From: Branchiostoma belcheri
Lineage: Eukaryota > Chordata > Leptocardii > Amphioxiformes > Branchiostomatidae
Direction: 5' to 3'
NCBI RefSeq assembly: GCF_001625305.1
Contig: NW_017802824.1
Location: 280,971-344,970, forward strand
Length of the DNA stretch: 64,000 nucleotides
Shown here piece by piece: positions 10,982 to 22,838 of the stretch (its first letter is position 1; each line of letters starts with the position of its first letter). The position numbers were made by a program, and so were the translations under genes. The notes beneath the pieces are model-generated. The model did not search any database. It was given only the letters and a program-made list of their open reading frames with translations, and was not told the origin of the DNA.

Positions 10982-11146
10982 GGTCCCATTTCCACTAGGA
11001 TAAAATTGTGCGGATCGAGCCGAATTGATTCGTTTTGATCCGGTTCGATCCGAAGCCGGATCAAAACGATCCGATTGCTTGAAGCCGGATCAAAGCGAAT
11101 CAATTCGGCTAGATCTGGATGATTTTATCCTAGTGGGAAAATGTTC
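10982..11146. mobile_element. Foldback MITE, 165 bp, TAA target duplication
   Basis: Nearly the whole element is two inverted arms of about 55-70 bp (CCACTAGGATAAAAT at each end, GCCGAATTGATTCG inside). TAA flanks both sides at 10979-10981 and 11147-11149. A 3-bp TAA duplication suggests a PIF/Harbinger (Tourist-like) origin. Confidence 0.65.
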
Positions 11147-11387
11147 TAAGCTTGTGTATCCGGATTATTAATTAATTAAAGCCCGAATCCACCGAAGGAG
11201 GTTCAATGTTGGCTCTTTCTGATCTTATCCACAGATCCCAAACAATCTCCGGGTGGTAATTTCGAACCGGCTTCAGATATTGCAACTAGAGTCTGAACGC
11301 AATGTGACTTACATATTACGGTTTACTTTGCATATTGATCCGGTCAAATATTACGGAATGATATTCATATATAACACATCGCTCTGT

Positions 11388-11697
11388 TTCTTCCTCTTCT
11401 TCTTCTCCGAACAAATAAAGTCAATGACCTGGACTAGACGTCTGTCACCATGGTAACTAGTATTGTAGCAGACACCCTGTGGTGCTGGGTTACATCACAT
11501 GAAGAAGAAGAACTTTATTGACACAACAAAAAGTACAGCGACTTTTGTAAGGTCAAAGATGTATGTAGCAGGACAGAGCTACAGAGGATGCTTACCATAT
11601 ATTATATATAAATGTGTTTGAGTAATGTTCAATGAACAGAGCAGTAGTTTGTTAGGCTAGACCTTATGCATCTGCTTTGCAAATGTTACCTTTCTAG
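11388..11697 (+). mobile_element. Helitron-like non-autonomous element
   Basis: Carries CACCATGGTAACTAG and ends with a hairpin CATCTGCTTTGCAAATG, then TTACCTTTCTAG, followed by T. This matches the Helitron 3' rule of a hairpin about 10 nt before CTAG with insertion before T. An internal AAGAAGAACTTTATTG block near 11500-11545 looks like a secondary insertion. Confidence 0.5.
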
Positions 11698-11699
11698 TA

Positions 11700-12510
11700 C
11701 TTTATTTATATTCAATACAAAAAGGTACGCGACTACATCTCCAAATGTAGGACCACGCCAGCACTTGGCCGAGGTACCGAGCGACACTGGGACTATGGCA
11801 CGGCGCCACCTTGCGTCTTTTCACCAAACTACAAAGGATTCCAGCTTGGCCGACTTGCATTTGGGCGCGATTTCTAAAGAACGTGCAGGTTGTGAGATAT
11901 GTGACTTACTTGTGTCGCTTGATGGGGGTACTTAACCTCAACACTATCAACAGTTATATATATATTTTTAATCAAGAAAAGCAAACAGTGCTGCTGAAGT
12001 AAAGGTAAAGGTCAATGACTGGAAGACTTTGGCACACACACTTACCTGATTAAAACCGACCAGACTGGCGCCGATGCCCGGTCGTTATGTAGTACCTAAA
12101 TGTCGTCATGCGCAATGGACCTTTCTAGAACATGCTTCTTTGTACGCACGTCCTACTAGTCCAGTGGCATAGCTGAAAAATTGTACACTTTTGTCTAAAA
12201 GCACCAAATTTGGGACATATGTAGTTAAATGTACTTATTCTAAGAAAATCTTGATTTGGGGGCATCTAAATTTCTGCACAGGAGTGATTTTCTGGTGTAT
12301 TTTGCTATTTTTGACTAAAAATGTATATTTTGTGCCACGACAGTTTAAGCAATGATTATGACATTTGTTACAAACATGCACCACTGCATACTATGTGTTG
12401 ACTACTCTATTGTTTTTTTTTCAATAAAAATAATTTTTTCGTTATTTTTACAACAAAAATGCATACATGTATTACATATCACACTACACACACTTTGACC
12501 AACGTAAATA
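11700..12510. other. No gene recognised
   Basis: Mostly AT-rich; short open frames near 11666-12002 have no recognisable content. Confidence 0.45.
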
Positions 12511-12512
12511 TT

Positions 12513-12885
12513 TGTTTGTTTGTTTCGCAAAATCGGTAAACCACCTTGCATAACACACCATTTTTGTACATGTAAGTACAAGCTGCGTAAGACCGGACTG
12601 TAAGGTTTGAACCACTAACACCGGGAAGGTCCCCTACTCTTTTCGATAAGTGCAGTGGGTTCTTTAACCATGTGTGGGGTGTGGCTCTCCCCAGACACGG
12701 GACCTCCATTTAACGTCCTATCCGCGGGGCCGAAGTTAGGTACACATTTGCACCTGAGTGAAGTGTGAAAAATATTGTAGAGTGCCTTTTCCAAGGGCAC
12801 AAGATCGGTGACATGGTATAGGATTCGAACCCGGGACCTCCTGGTACCGAGCCAACCACGCTACCAATTACTCTACACGACCCGA
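12513..12885 (-). mobile_element. tRNA-derived SINE, near full length
   Basis: On the minus strand a tRNA-like head (GGTCGTGTAGAG, A-box-like TTGGTAGCGTGG, B box GGGTTCGAATCC) is followed by a body that includes CTTGGAAAAGGCACTCTAC and ends with a GTTT-rich/AAAC tail at the left. Related copies: 17961-18123, 20559-20804, 40988-41219, 42313-42558 and, in plus orientation, 38336-38597. The B box alone does not make it a functional tRNA gene. Confidence 0.75.
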
Positions 12886-13247
12886 TTCTACCACCAGACA
12901 CACGCATGGCCCAAACTCTGGCTTCATTTAAGAGACTCTTAAAGCAATAGGCATCAGAAACAACCAAACCGAATGGACACGACCCACATGTCATATTCAA
13001 GCTCTCACTCTTATGCTATAAGAATGCTTTTGTACCATGTATGTGTAAAATATGTGTACAGATTTATTAGGACTTTAAATTATGTAAACTTGTATATTTT
13101 GTCTGACCCTTACTTCTTCCCTCATGACCTCAATGAAAAGCGACCTGCAGGTCGGTTTGAGCTTCTAATGAAAAAAAAAATGGCAACAACAGCTACAACA
13201 TAGCCATGGCATTTGTTGAGTAGAAAAACAAATCGACAACAGACCTA

Positions 13248-13460
13248 ATCTCCACCAGACTTCTTTTGCGGGGTGAATAAATCGTAGAAATCGTAGCAAT
13301 CGGCCTAAAAAGGGTATTAATTGGCCAAAGGTAGCCGCCTTGGCCGGGAAATGGAGCTTCTCTTGCCGGCTACCTTCTCTGACCAATTAATACCCTTTTT
13401 AGGCCGATTTCTACGATTTCTACGATTTCTTCACTCCGCAAAAGAAGTCTGGTGGAGACT
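13248..13460. mobile_element. Foldback element with 12-bp flanking direct repeat
   Basis: Two inverted arms of about 80-95 bp begin TCTCCACCAGACTTCTTTTG and share GGCCTAAAAAGGGTATTAAT. The element is bounded by the perfect direct repeat ACAACAGACCTA at 13236-13247 and 13461-13472. Target duplications of 9-12 bp fit Mutator-like elements, but the superfamily is inference. No coding capacity. Confidence 0.75.
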
Positions 13461-13486
13461 ACAACAGACCTACGTCCTGACAATAA

Positions 13487-13871
13487 GGCCATGTTGATTT
13501 GATTATATGAATGACATCCGCGCGTGCATTAATTTTTGGTCTTTCTTTAAAAAAAAAAGTTTTCAACTATACTGTAAATCGTTCTAAACAGTTGCAAAAT
13601 AAGCAAATATATACCGTACGTTGAAAAGAAAATATTTGAAAACGATACCAATGTTGTAGAATGCCAAAATCAAACGAAAAAGACGAAAATGTAAAGAAAT
13701 GATTTTGAAGAGTAAATAATTCGCCATACCATACTGATTTGTTCAGCCTTCATGACCACGTAGATTTCATAATGAAAACAACTTTTTTTTGCAAAACTTT
13801 TTTTATTCGCACGCTCGCATCAGTTTTGAGGTGCCCAGGGATGTCATCCATATGATCAAATCAACATGGCC
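13487..13871 (+). mobile_element. Tourist-like MITE, family M1 copy 1
   Basis: Terminal inverted repeats begin GGCCATGTTGATTTGATTAT and contain GGATGACATC. Interior poly(A/T) and GTATGG segments are shared with copies 2 and 5. The target duplication is not clear in this copy. Confidence 0.65.
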
Positions 13872-14225
13872 ATACAAAGAAAGCGATGACGCGCTTTAGC
13901 AGCAGTGATATGATAACGTGATAGGCCGTGAGCGCCCCATTGCGCGCATTAACAGCATGACAACGCGGTAGTGCCTAAACAGGCTTGAACACGATACAAC
14001 GGCTACCGTGCAATTCGCAAAGATGTTGCAAGATGTCGCTTCAACTTCAGTTCATTATGTGGAGATTGCCGTTTTACTTTTCGAAAGTGTCTAAGCTGTC
14101 AAGAAACTTTCATCCAGTTCCAATTTTGTCAAATGGACAATTTTCCTAATGATATAATTTTAATATACCCCATCAGTAAAAGTTAACATCGATAGCAAGG
14201 AGTACAATAAGTACGGTTTGGTTAA

Positions 14226-14640
14226 GGCCATGTTGACTTGATATATATGGATGACATTGACGCACGCATGAATTTTCTTCAGTTTCAAAAATAAAGTTTT
14301 CGACCATACTGTAAATCGTACAACATGAGCGAATATATGTCGTATGTTGCAAAAAAGTACTAGTACAATGTATTCGAAAACGATACTACTAATGTCATAG
14401 AATGCCGAAATCAATCAGGAAAAGAAAAAAAAAATGTGAAGAAATGAAAATGAAGAGTCTATTATTATTCACCATACCATACTCTGTGCAGTGTGCTTAG
14501 TCATTTGTTCAACCTTTATGACTACGTAGATTTCATAATGAAGGAATTTTTTTTTTGCCAAACTTTTTTTTTATTCGCACGCTCGCGTCAGTTTTGGGGT
14601 TCCCAGAGGATGTCATCCATAAAATCAAATCACCATGGCC
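14226..14640 (+). mobile_element. Tourist-like MITE, family M1 copy 2
   Basis: Same orientation and interior as copy 1. The ends are GGCCATGTTGACTTG and its inverted partner, with TAA on both flanks (TSD). Confidence 0.65.
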
Positions 14641-14976
14641 TAAGGACGTCAAACCAGAACATATATATACGTCGTCCTAGACAGCCTTGCCTGTGGCAAA
14701 AGTATGACGGCCGCTGCAATTCAACATCAGTTCAGTTAGAAAGTAATATTTTTGCCTTTCATTACGACTTCTTCGAGCAAGGCGCTATATCAGTGAAAAC
14801 TATATTTGCTCTGTATTTCAGATGGCAGTAGATCCTTTGAGTACCAGATACACAGAACGTACTGTCAGATAAATTGGTATCATATAGAATATTAAATTTA
14901 CAAAAAAAAAATGAGATTCTTTCTCGCCATGTACTCCGCAACCTCAGCGCAAACCTCGACCGCCGCACCAAGATAA

Positions 14977-15353
14977 GGTCACAGCAAGTAATTTTTATGG
15001 ATGACATCAGCGCGCGTAGTAATTTTCGCCTGATGTTGGAAAAACACAAAAAAATTTGTTGCCTTCTGACAGTGGTCAACATGCTGAAAATGGGCAAAGA
15101 TATCTGTTGCCATGCCGGAAGGTGGATGGCAGATAACTATAAAGAGAGGAGAAAAGGCTTTGATTTAATATTTTGTTTCTTACTTGTGTGCAGTGATATG
15201 TTATATTGGCTGCGTATATGTACAATGATTGAACCAAAATTTTAAAATGTAGGAACCTTGTTTTTTTAGGCGCGCCTTGTTTTTTATCGCCCTATCGCAT
15301 CTAGATTTGGAGTCTGCGGCGGATGTCATCCATAAAACTTACTTGCTGTGGCC
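14977..15353 (+). mobile_element. Tourist-like MITE, family M1 copy 3 (variant ends)
   Basis: The ends match each other rather than copies 1-2: GG(T/C)CACAGCAAGTAA with ATGGATGACATC. TAA occurs on both flanks. Open frames inside it are incidental. Confidence 0.55.
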
Positions 15354-16030
15354 TAATCCTGATGATGACTTCAGGGGTCTCGGTAGGTGCAACGTGCCTC
15401 TAAATTTATTGACGCCACGACTTGACGCATCTTGGAGGATTTATGTTTCTTCTCTCCTTGGCCGTAACACCGGGCGGTTACAGGCCCTGAGGCGGAGGGT
15501 CAGCAGTGGATACACCGACAGATGTGTGCCCCCGGCACCCTGACGTCCAACCGAATCCCTCGTCCTTACGCTGCCTTGTCACTATCGATTGAAACAGCCT
15601 ATAAAGATTAGGCCTCCCAATGTACTTCGGCGATAAGTGATCCGCTAAGGATTTTGAAGCCATCTACTGTAAAGGCTATGGGAGGAATTGTCCGGCGGCG
15701 ACTACTCATAAGATACTAGGACTCAAAGTATTAGGAGGAAGATGTGTTTAAAATTCAATGTGTCTTCCTCTGAAAAAAAAACAAGAACTTCACACTTCGT
15801 TTACTGTACTGTTCTTTGATGCACATAGACGTAATCACATAATTAAAATTATACAATTACAGGTCTTTTTAGTAAAAAAAAAGAACAAACATGCACACAT
15901 TGCGAAGTATTATACGAAGACTCCTTAAAAAGGATCTTAATAATATGAAGCAACAAGAAAAAATTACATGTGGCAAAGAATCGCATCTTTCGATGTGAAT
16001 CAGATCAAATTTGAGTTACATTTGAGACAA
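15354..16030. other. No gene recognised
   Basis: A GC-rich patch (15400-15570) has a short open frame without recognisable similarity. The remainder is AT-rich. Confidence 0.4.
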
Positions 16031-16039
16031 ATTTGACCT

Positions 16040-16575
16040 CTAAAAATGTATCAACCACTCCTGACCTATTCCCAACCACCAGCCAACCAGCACCCATTCA
16101 TGGAACCCCTTCCGTCACCAACCGAATGTATTAAACATTTTGAAACATCATCGTGTTGGTAGTTACATGTTTAAAGTTAAAACTTTTGGTCCAACATAAA
16201 AAAAGATTCTCTCACTTGATTGCCATATACATCAGGGCCCATCACCCTTCATTGAACCGCGACGGGGGCCGACATCGTCTACCAGATACCTTTGACCCAG
16301 TGTTGACGTCACACTTCAAAGAAGCCACGTGACAAGCTTCACTGTGTCAGTCTACTGAGGAAGACCAGAGTGACTGATCGAAAGCTCTAGGTGAGAGAAT
16401 TTTTGCGCTTGACCAAAATCTTTAACTTTAAACATTTTGATACATTCATTAGGCGTTTCCGAGCATTAGCCAATCTTGAAAAACACCAGCCGACCTTTCT
16501 CCCGACCTACTCCCAACCATGGTTGAGGGGAATTCGACAATGTTCGGGAGGCCACATTAGGCTATAATGTGTGAC
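16040..16575. mobile_element. Diverged copy of the 1888-2267 MITE, split by an insertion
   Basis: Shares CCCAACCACCAGCCAACC, TTCCCAACCATGGTTG and GTTCGGGAGGCCACATTAG-type segments with 1888-2267 and ends GTGTGACAGGGGCTC. The middle is interrupted by the foldback insert at 16165-16440. Confidence 0.5.
16165..16440 (+). mobile_element. Foldback insert with hammerhead-like motif (Penelope-like relic)
   Basis: Inverted ends of about 48 bp (ATGTTTAAAGTTAAA ... TTCTCTCAC) bound a segment with CTGAGGA at 16355-16361, a stem-forming spacer (GACCAG / CTGATC, one mismatch) and GAAA at 16380-16383, the layout of a hammerhead ribozyme core. Hammerheads are known in Penelope-like retroelements; the assignment is inference. 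A segment near 17130-17230 shares CTTTGACCCAG and TGACG(T/C)CACAC with its left half. Confidence 0.4.
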
Positions 16576-17385
16576 AGGGGCTCAAAGGACATGCTGGAAT
16601 ATCATCATCGCCAAGAAAGGTTACCTTCTCGATTGAAATGAAAAGCAACCAAAGGATAAAAAGGTCATTTAAGCCACGACGTGAAATCGCGAAGACGGGA
16701 TTAAAAACGTTATCAGTCATAAAATATTAGAAGTCTAGAATATCGATTCCTGCGAAGATTGCCGTAAAAACTTGGTAACTCCATTTTGCTTCGGACCAAA
16801 TTGAAAGATTTACCATATAGATGCCGAGGCTCCAGGGGTATAATTTATCTCAGGGAGTGCGTGTACTTGGTGGAAAAGATATCGGATTTTCCAGATATAT
16901 AAGATCCCTAGAGGAAAGGTCTTTGAGGCTATCAACATGGCTCCAAACATGGCGTCGTGGCTATATTGTTTCCCGTGGGCTATCTGTATTGATAATCTTT
17001 TGTGCCACCTTGAAATAGCACGAAAGTTGGAGGGGATTCATCTTACTACTACTACTGTACATATGCCACCTTCTTCTTCCGTGAAGTTTCATGGAAAATA
17101 GCTTTTTTTGTGAAGGAATCCATCAACCTTCCCTCGACCGGGACGTACGGGGGGCGGTACCGACTTCGGACGAACTTTGACCCAGGGCTGACGCCACACG
17201 TGCTGAAAAAACCAAGCGTCTACAGCACTTGGGTCAGATCGAGAGATTCGGATTTAAAAATTACGGTGAGTCGATTTTTTGGGGGTTGGAGAACAGTTTA
17301 ATTTTGATTGTGTGGTTTTCGTATCAACTCAGCTTTTGTTTGTTCGTTTGTTTTTTGCGCATTTGATCAACGAAATAAAATGAAC

Positions 17386-17423
17386 ATAACATAACATAAC
17401 ATAACATAACATAACATAACATA
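17386..17423. repeat. (ATAAC)n pentanucleotide microsatellite
   Basis: About eight ATAAC units in a row. Confidence 0.95.
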
Positions 17424-17960
17424 ATAAAAGACATATGCGGGGGAAGATAAAAGACCGTTATGCCCTGTCCAGGATCTTACTCCAAACACATAAATTGTAT
17501 GATACATTATACATCATAATCGTAATTAATAAATAGTACAAATAATATCAACAACACATAATAATGATTAATATTAGATAACAATAAATAAATAAATAAA
17601 TAAGAATAAATGATTATTAAGAAACGTTTCCTGTTAAAGATTTGAAAAGCGACCAAGGTGGAACGACCTACCATCAGATTTACAACATTTAAGAACAAAT
17701 GACAGTTTGAAATCAGGACTCATTAGGTATTACCGTGCAAAATCAACGTAGACGAAACCATTGCAGCTCAAGTAAGAGCAAATGAATGTGTTATAAGTAG
17801 TCATTCTTTTATTCATGTTGTATAGCAGTGAAATGTTGTTGCTTTTATATGATTGTGTAGTATTTGTGACGATATGGGCTTTGGAATCCAGGAGGACTAG
17901 TTGCTTTTGCAGGCAGTTTTGCAACTTATGGATATCCCAATAAAATTTATTTCAAGTATT

Positions 17961-18123
17961 TTTTTTTCTTTATTATTCCCTCATTTCCAACATGGCGACG
18001 GCACACTCAAGTTATATCAACTCATTGTCGCCACTAACACTTGAGTTAAATGAGGAAAGTCGTGTAGAGTGCCTTTCCCAAGGGCACAAGATCGGTGGCA
18101 TGTCAGGACTCGAACCCGGGATA
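17961..18123 (-). mobile_element. 5'-truncated tRNA-derived SINE with 9-bp target duplication
   Basis: The body and B box (GGGTTCGAGTCC on the minus strand) are present but the element stops just past the B box. The perfect direct repeat TCAAGTATT flanks it at 17952-17960 and 18124-18132. A poly(T) run at the left is the minus-strand A tail. 5' truncation with a short duplication is the mark of LINE-mediated insertion. Confidence 0.75.
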
Positions 18124-18219
18124 TCAAGTATTAAGGTGTTACGACCAATGTTCTCATTGTTGACCGTGATACGGAGATTCACTAATAGGGGCTCTGAAGT
18201 TCCTTACATGTGTCAGACG

Positions 18220-18810
18220 CGGCCCTGATTAAAGAAACCAGCGAACGTCTCTCCATTAGAATCATATATCAGTTCGAAAAAACGTACGTGGCCTTGGTCC
18301 AGAGGCTTCGCCTTTCGACCCGTTTTACCACCCTCCTTTGATAACCCGGCCGTGTCGTAAAAGAATAATACAAAGTTAGATGCACTCTTGGAGTCGGAGG
18401 GTGAAAAGGAAAAACTTGGGCGCAGACACATCGGCGCGCGCTAATGAATGAACCCTGCCTCTCGGAGCGCCATTACGGGGAGAGTACGGGCGCAGGGTCG
18501 AGACCTCCTGAAGCGATTTGGTAAAGTTCTCGGGCTGTCACCGCTCACTACTTCCCATATGGGGGAAATAATCCACTTTGAATAGCGAGACAACTAATGG
18601 AATCTGGTATCCAGAAAACAAATGGGATTTGTGGAGACGTCAAGTGCATCGCGCTAGCTCTCTCCACAGAATTGGGCGCTCTCTCCAGAGGATACTGCTG
18701 CCATGCTTCGCTGATGCTCTGCAGTAACGAGAGAGGCTACAGCCATTACCGGAGGATGCCTGCCTTTTGGAGAGATGTTTCACGTCCGAGTGTGTTTAGG
18801 CTGTAAAGTA
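18220..18810. other. Unique, relatively GC-rich stretch
   Basis: Lacks repeats seen elsewhere in the window and is richer in CpG than its neighbours. Small open frames on both strands have no recognisable content. It could be a regulatory or conserved non-coding segment, but nothing in the sequence proves it. Confidence 0.25.
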
Positions 18811-18904
18811 ATCAAAGCGCCCGGAGCAAATGTTGCTCATATGTAAAATGACAACGTTCATTTATCACAGTACAGTCAACTTTGTCCAACAGCTCTGATG
18901 TTTT

Positions 18905-19112
18905 TTTTTACCTCCATGAAAAATGGAGGTATTGTTTTTGGCGCGTCTCTCTCTGTGTGTGTGTGTGTGTGTGTTTCCGCAGATTTAACTTCATAACGCC
19001 TTTATGGATTGTGATGATATTTGGTATGCTGGTAGGTCTTAGGAATCCAAAGGTCAAGGCCAAATATGGGCCTTCTGGTGGCTGACTTTGGTACTGCAGC
19101 AGAACAAGGCAC
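18905..19112. mobile_element. Repeat family F1, partial, reversed
   Basis: Begins with the hairpin CCTCCATGAAAAATGGAGG, then a GT microsatellite, then CTTCATAACGCC and ATTGTGATGATATTTGG. The same order, reversed, occurs at 22640-22838 and 37270-37425. Confidence 0.6.
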
Positions 19113-20189
19113 GGAAAACAGATGTGCGGGCTATGCAACAAAACACCAGCACACTCAGCGCGCCTGATTAATGAGGTTCTCCCTCTGGAATAGGCTACAT
19201 GTACTATTACAACCTGACCTATTTCAAGCCAAAGGTTTGGAAACAAAAGCCTGTGTTATTTTGTTCTGTACTGTAGTGTACTGTGTAAAAACATTTACAA
19301 AAACTCATATATTTCATGGAGGTATGAGATCTCCGAATTCTTGTTTATTATTTCTTCAATTCTGGACAGCGGTAACTTACATACGGAAGTAATTTCATCA
19401 GGTTGGTGAATGACGAAATAGCAAACTTGTTTAACAAGACCGTTAAACAGGTTTAGCTGACCGTCTGTCATCTTCAATAGCGTAATTATGACGTTGAATT
19501 TCATTTATCAAAACATCATCTGCCTGAATTTTATTGTTATTTACAGAATAATCAGCCGTCTGGGACATTTGATCATTTCAGCATTAGGAATTAATAATGA
19601 CAATGATAATGATGTTTATTTGCACATTCATGCCCGTGAGGGCTAAGCACAGTACGTGTAGTTTTTTCCATTAACACTGGTGAAATCTTTTCATATCTGT
19701 TGTGCACTGAAATAAGAAGCAAGGAATTGTATTGCACCATTGGAGTTTATGTATTATGAACTAAAGATTTCACTATTCTCTCGATCAGAAGTGTCAGCAA
19801 CATGTGTTATCTCATGATCTCCGTGTAATAGTCTGCATAAAGCTGCATTATGTAATATTAGGATGATACAAAAGTAAATTTTCTGGTCATTTCTTTACAA
19901 AGTAAGTTGGTACAGTTGATGCAATTTTTTTGTGCAGAAATGTTACATAATGCAATAATAATAAAAGTTGGAGACGATAATCAGTCATGTCATGACATGT
20001 TCTTCACGCCTATTATCAGTTTGCACATATTTTCATTTCTCGAATAAAGAACAACAGATTTCAAGAGTCTCGATGTTAGAGACAGACTTGAATATATCTT
20101 TACATGTAATGGTCCCCACAACGCAAAAATAGGATTGCTTTGTTATATTAGAAATATACAGACATTTGTGATTAGCCCACTCGATTGTA
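19113..20189. other. Gene-free stretch with one retroposon end
   Basis: AT-rich. A GCAATAAA-family retroposon 3' end (minus) lies at about 19612-19665. No gene recognised. Confidence 0.45.
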
Positions 20190-20362
20190 ACACTTTATCA
20201 AAGACTTGTACTATCCCTTATTGTTTTTTTTAATAATTAAGATATTTTAGTTTTATTCGACATTAGGTCTTATTCAACACATTTATTTCATTGTTTGTTA
20301 CCCTCTTTATGTAGTTTGCCATACATTGTACCATGTGCAATTGTCGTGCAATAAAGTTTTCT
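20190..20362 (+). mobile_element. LINE-type 3' end
   Basis: Shares CACTTTATCAAAG, TTATTGTTTT and the ending TGTGCAATTGTCGTGCAATAAAGT with copies at 24727-24835, 42215-42608 and 61860-61995. The common 3' end with AATAAA suggests a non-LTR retrotransposon, CR1-like by inference. Confidence 0.45.
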
Positions 20363-20558
20363 ATGTGGTGATTGTGCTGTAGACTCCTACGGGAATTATC
20401 TTGCAGTGTGTAATCAATGGATCGCATTTGAATACCTTAAATAATTGGATGTCACGGGACGTTAAGACACCAGACCATTACTGTCATGTTTCGGTCATCT
20501 GAGGGAATTGTGTTGACAGTCCACGTAGAGGCACTGTTGCATCCAGAACCGTGCCTGT

Positions 20559-20804
20559 CTTGTTTTTTTCTTACATATTCCAACATGTAGTCACAAGACG
20601 TGGTGAGGGCACATTCAAGTTTTTTCAACTTATATTAATGCCGCCACCAACACAGGGGACAACACAATACTCATTTTCACCTGAGCGAAGTGAGGAAAGT
20701 CGTGTAAAGTGCCTTTCCCAAAGGCACAAGATCGTTGGCATGTCAGGACTCGAACCCGGGGCCTCTTAGTTCCGTGAGTATTCTGCCGCTACACCACACG
20801 ACCC
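20559..20804 (-). mobile_element. tRNA-derived SINE
   Basis: Minus-strand head GGTCGTGTGGTGTAGCGG (box A) and GGGTTCGAGTCC (box B). The body contains AAAGGCACTTTACACG and the left end is a poly(T) tail. Near identical in body to 42313-42558. Confidence 0.75.
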
Positions 20805-20834
20805 CACAAATTGTTCTATGCCTGAATTGGGTAG

Positions 20835-21200
20835 TGTTTGGATCAGGCACGGTTGCTTGGAATCCAAGAACGCACATTTGCCCCAGACACGGAACTGGAT
20901 GGTCCATGCGTATCCAGAATTTTGCCTGGGGCAAATTACATTCTTGGATACGTAAAGACTATCCAGAACCGTGCCGTTGGCAAATGTACGTTCTTGGATA
21001 CACGGAGACTGTCCAGAACCGTGCTTGATACTACCACTAACTCATTCACGCATAGAACCAGATATGCACGGCTCTGGATATTCTTTACGTATCCAAGAAC
21101 GCAAACGTAAAATTGCCCCAGCCACGGTTCTGGATATGCGTGGACTATCCAGAACCGTGCCTGAGCATGGCTCTGGATAAGTTCTGCACAGTTCTGGATA
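20835..21200. repeat. Cluster of a 16-bp motif in both orientations
   Basis: TATCCAGAACCGTGCC and its complement alternate at irregular spacing, about five copies on each strand, linked by TTCTTGGATAC and GGCAAAT segments. A single extra copy lies at about 20540. The arrangement allows several alternative hairpins. Confidence 0.65.
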
Positions 21201-21439
21201 AAACATCCACACAGCAAAAGGTTACACAACTTCCCACTTATACATGTACCATTCTGTGTCGCTAAGTACATTCGCAAAAGCAATCGTATTTGTAGCTCAT
21301 CAGTACATATATACCTGCTCTGTAAATGGACCTCACCTGTATTTAAAATTCTGAAGTAATATACCCCCTAGGGAGAACAACAGTAACTTAGAATATACAT
21401 GATGATCACTGACTGGAAACAGTTCCTCCTTTTTCTTTA

Positions 21440-21740
21440 TTCAGTTTTAATCGAGTTCTTCTCTTGACGGCATCGCTTTTATCAGATGCGAATGACGTTA
21501 GGGACAAGATTACACATATGGCTTGGAAATGCGTTCCCGTAAGTAACAATTGGTCCCAGAAGAAGTTGAAGCACATCCCTGATGAAATGTCATCAGTGTA
21601 CGATTCCATTAACACGCTACCTCGTCATTATTCCAGATTCAGACTTAATGTAATGATTCAAGTCGACAGCTTAAACTCTTCATTTCTGCTAAAAGCTCAC
21701 TCAAGGTTGCAAATGAGATTAGAATCGTACCCTTACCAAT
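21440..21740. repeat. Diverged two-copy segment (partner near 25230-25400)
   Basis: CAATTGGTCCC...TACGATTCCATTA...TCATTATTCCAG here parallels CAATTGGGTCCC...TACGACTCCATTAC...CATCACTCTCGG near 25280-25375. Each has open frames but no recognisable protein. This is an old interspersed repeat or paralogous segment. Confidence 0.35.
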
Positions 21741-21997
21741 CCTGGGACCAGTTTCTTCCTGTTTTACGTTATAGTGATTGACGGAGAACACATTTCTTGT
21801 AATGGCCTCCGCCACCTTTCCCTGGTTAATGGGATGACATGGATTAAGGTAGGATTATCTGTACCAATAATGACATTTCGTCCTCAATCATATGGAGTAA
21901 TGTCACTAGTAATTTGCGAAAAGCTGCAGAAATTGCCAAAGTTTTTTTTAAACTTTTAAATCACAAGTTACATTCACCTACGACCCCACATTTGCAT

Positions 21998-22838
21998 ATT
22001 GAACAAGAGTTCCGAGATCTCATACCTCCATGAAATATGGGCTTGCTTTGTCCTCATTAATTATGCAAACAACCTCTACATTAACATAATAAATGCATAG
22101 CGACGCAAACCTTTAAGTAACTTACACATGTTACGAGGTATAAAATTCCCATCATTCACCAATAAGGATTCACAGAATTTTCACATTAATTATGCAAATT
22201 AGGTCATCATTTGCATAATTGGTATCTGTTGATGTTCCGCCTGCCACAGATTAAATAGATTACATGTATAGCAGTACCATTATATGAAACACTGTAATTA
22301 TAGAACTTCCTCATTAATTATGCAAATTAAGTCCTCATTTGCATAATTTGCATTTAATTATGTACAACTGTCTCTCAGGTACCTACACACCAAAAATGAT
22401 GAAAATATGTTGTTCCAATGTGGACTTATTGGCTTTGAAAGTTTTTACCAGAAACTAACCTGCAGTTCCAGAACAAGCTGCTAGGGGGACTAAACTTACG
22501 CCACTTATTCCTGACAGGATTAGCTATCTGTCACGAAAAAGTCAAGACCATAGCATGTTCAGGACAAAAGATACAAAAACCGGAAGTTCTGCTGCAGTAC
22601 CAAGGTCATCCACCAGGAGGCCCATACTTGACCTTGACCTTTGTCTTTCCAAGACTTACCATCATACCAAATATCATCACAATCCATAAAGGCGTTCTGA
22701 AGTTATGCTGACTACAAAGTTGCGGAAACACAGACAGACACACACACACACACACACACACAGACAGACACACACACAGACATACATACAGACAGACACG
22801 CCAAAAACAATACCTCCATTTTTCATGGAGGTAATTAT
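21998..22838. mobile_element. Repeat family F1, near full length
   Basis: Starts AGAGTTCCGAGATCTCATAC, contains repeated ATTAATTATGCAAATTA blocks, CCGGAAGTTCTGCTGCAGTA and an internal AC/AGAC microsatellite (22733-22800), and ends in the hairpin CCTCCATTTTTCATGGAGG. Confidence 0.65.

Noticed and set aside
12820-12885. Possible functional tRNA genes (B boxes at 12820, 18110, 20750, 38390, 41160, 42490)
   Set aside because: All sit in SINEs with the same body and A/T tails, several with target duplications; none folds as a complete tRNA by eye.
14874-15245. 123-codon plus-strand frame
   Set aside because: Overlaps MITE copy 3 and has no recognisable content.
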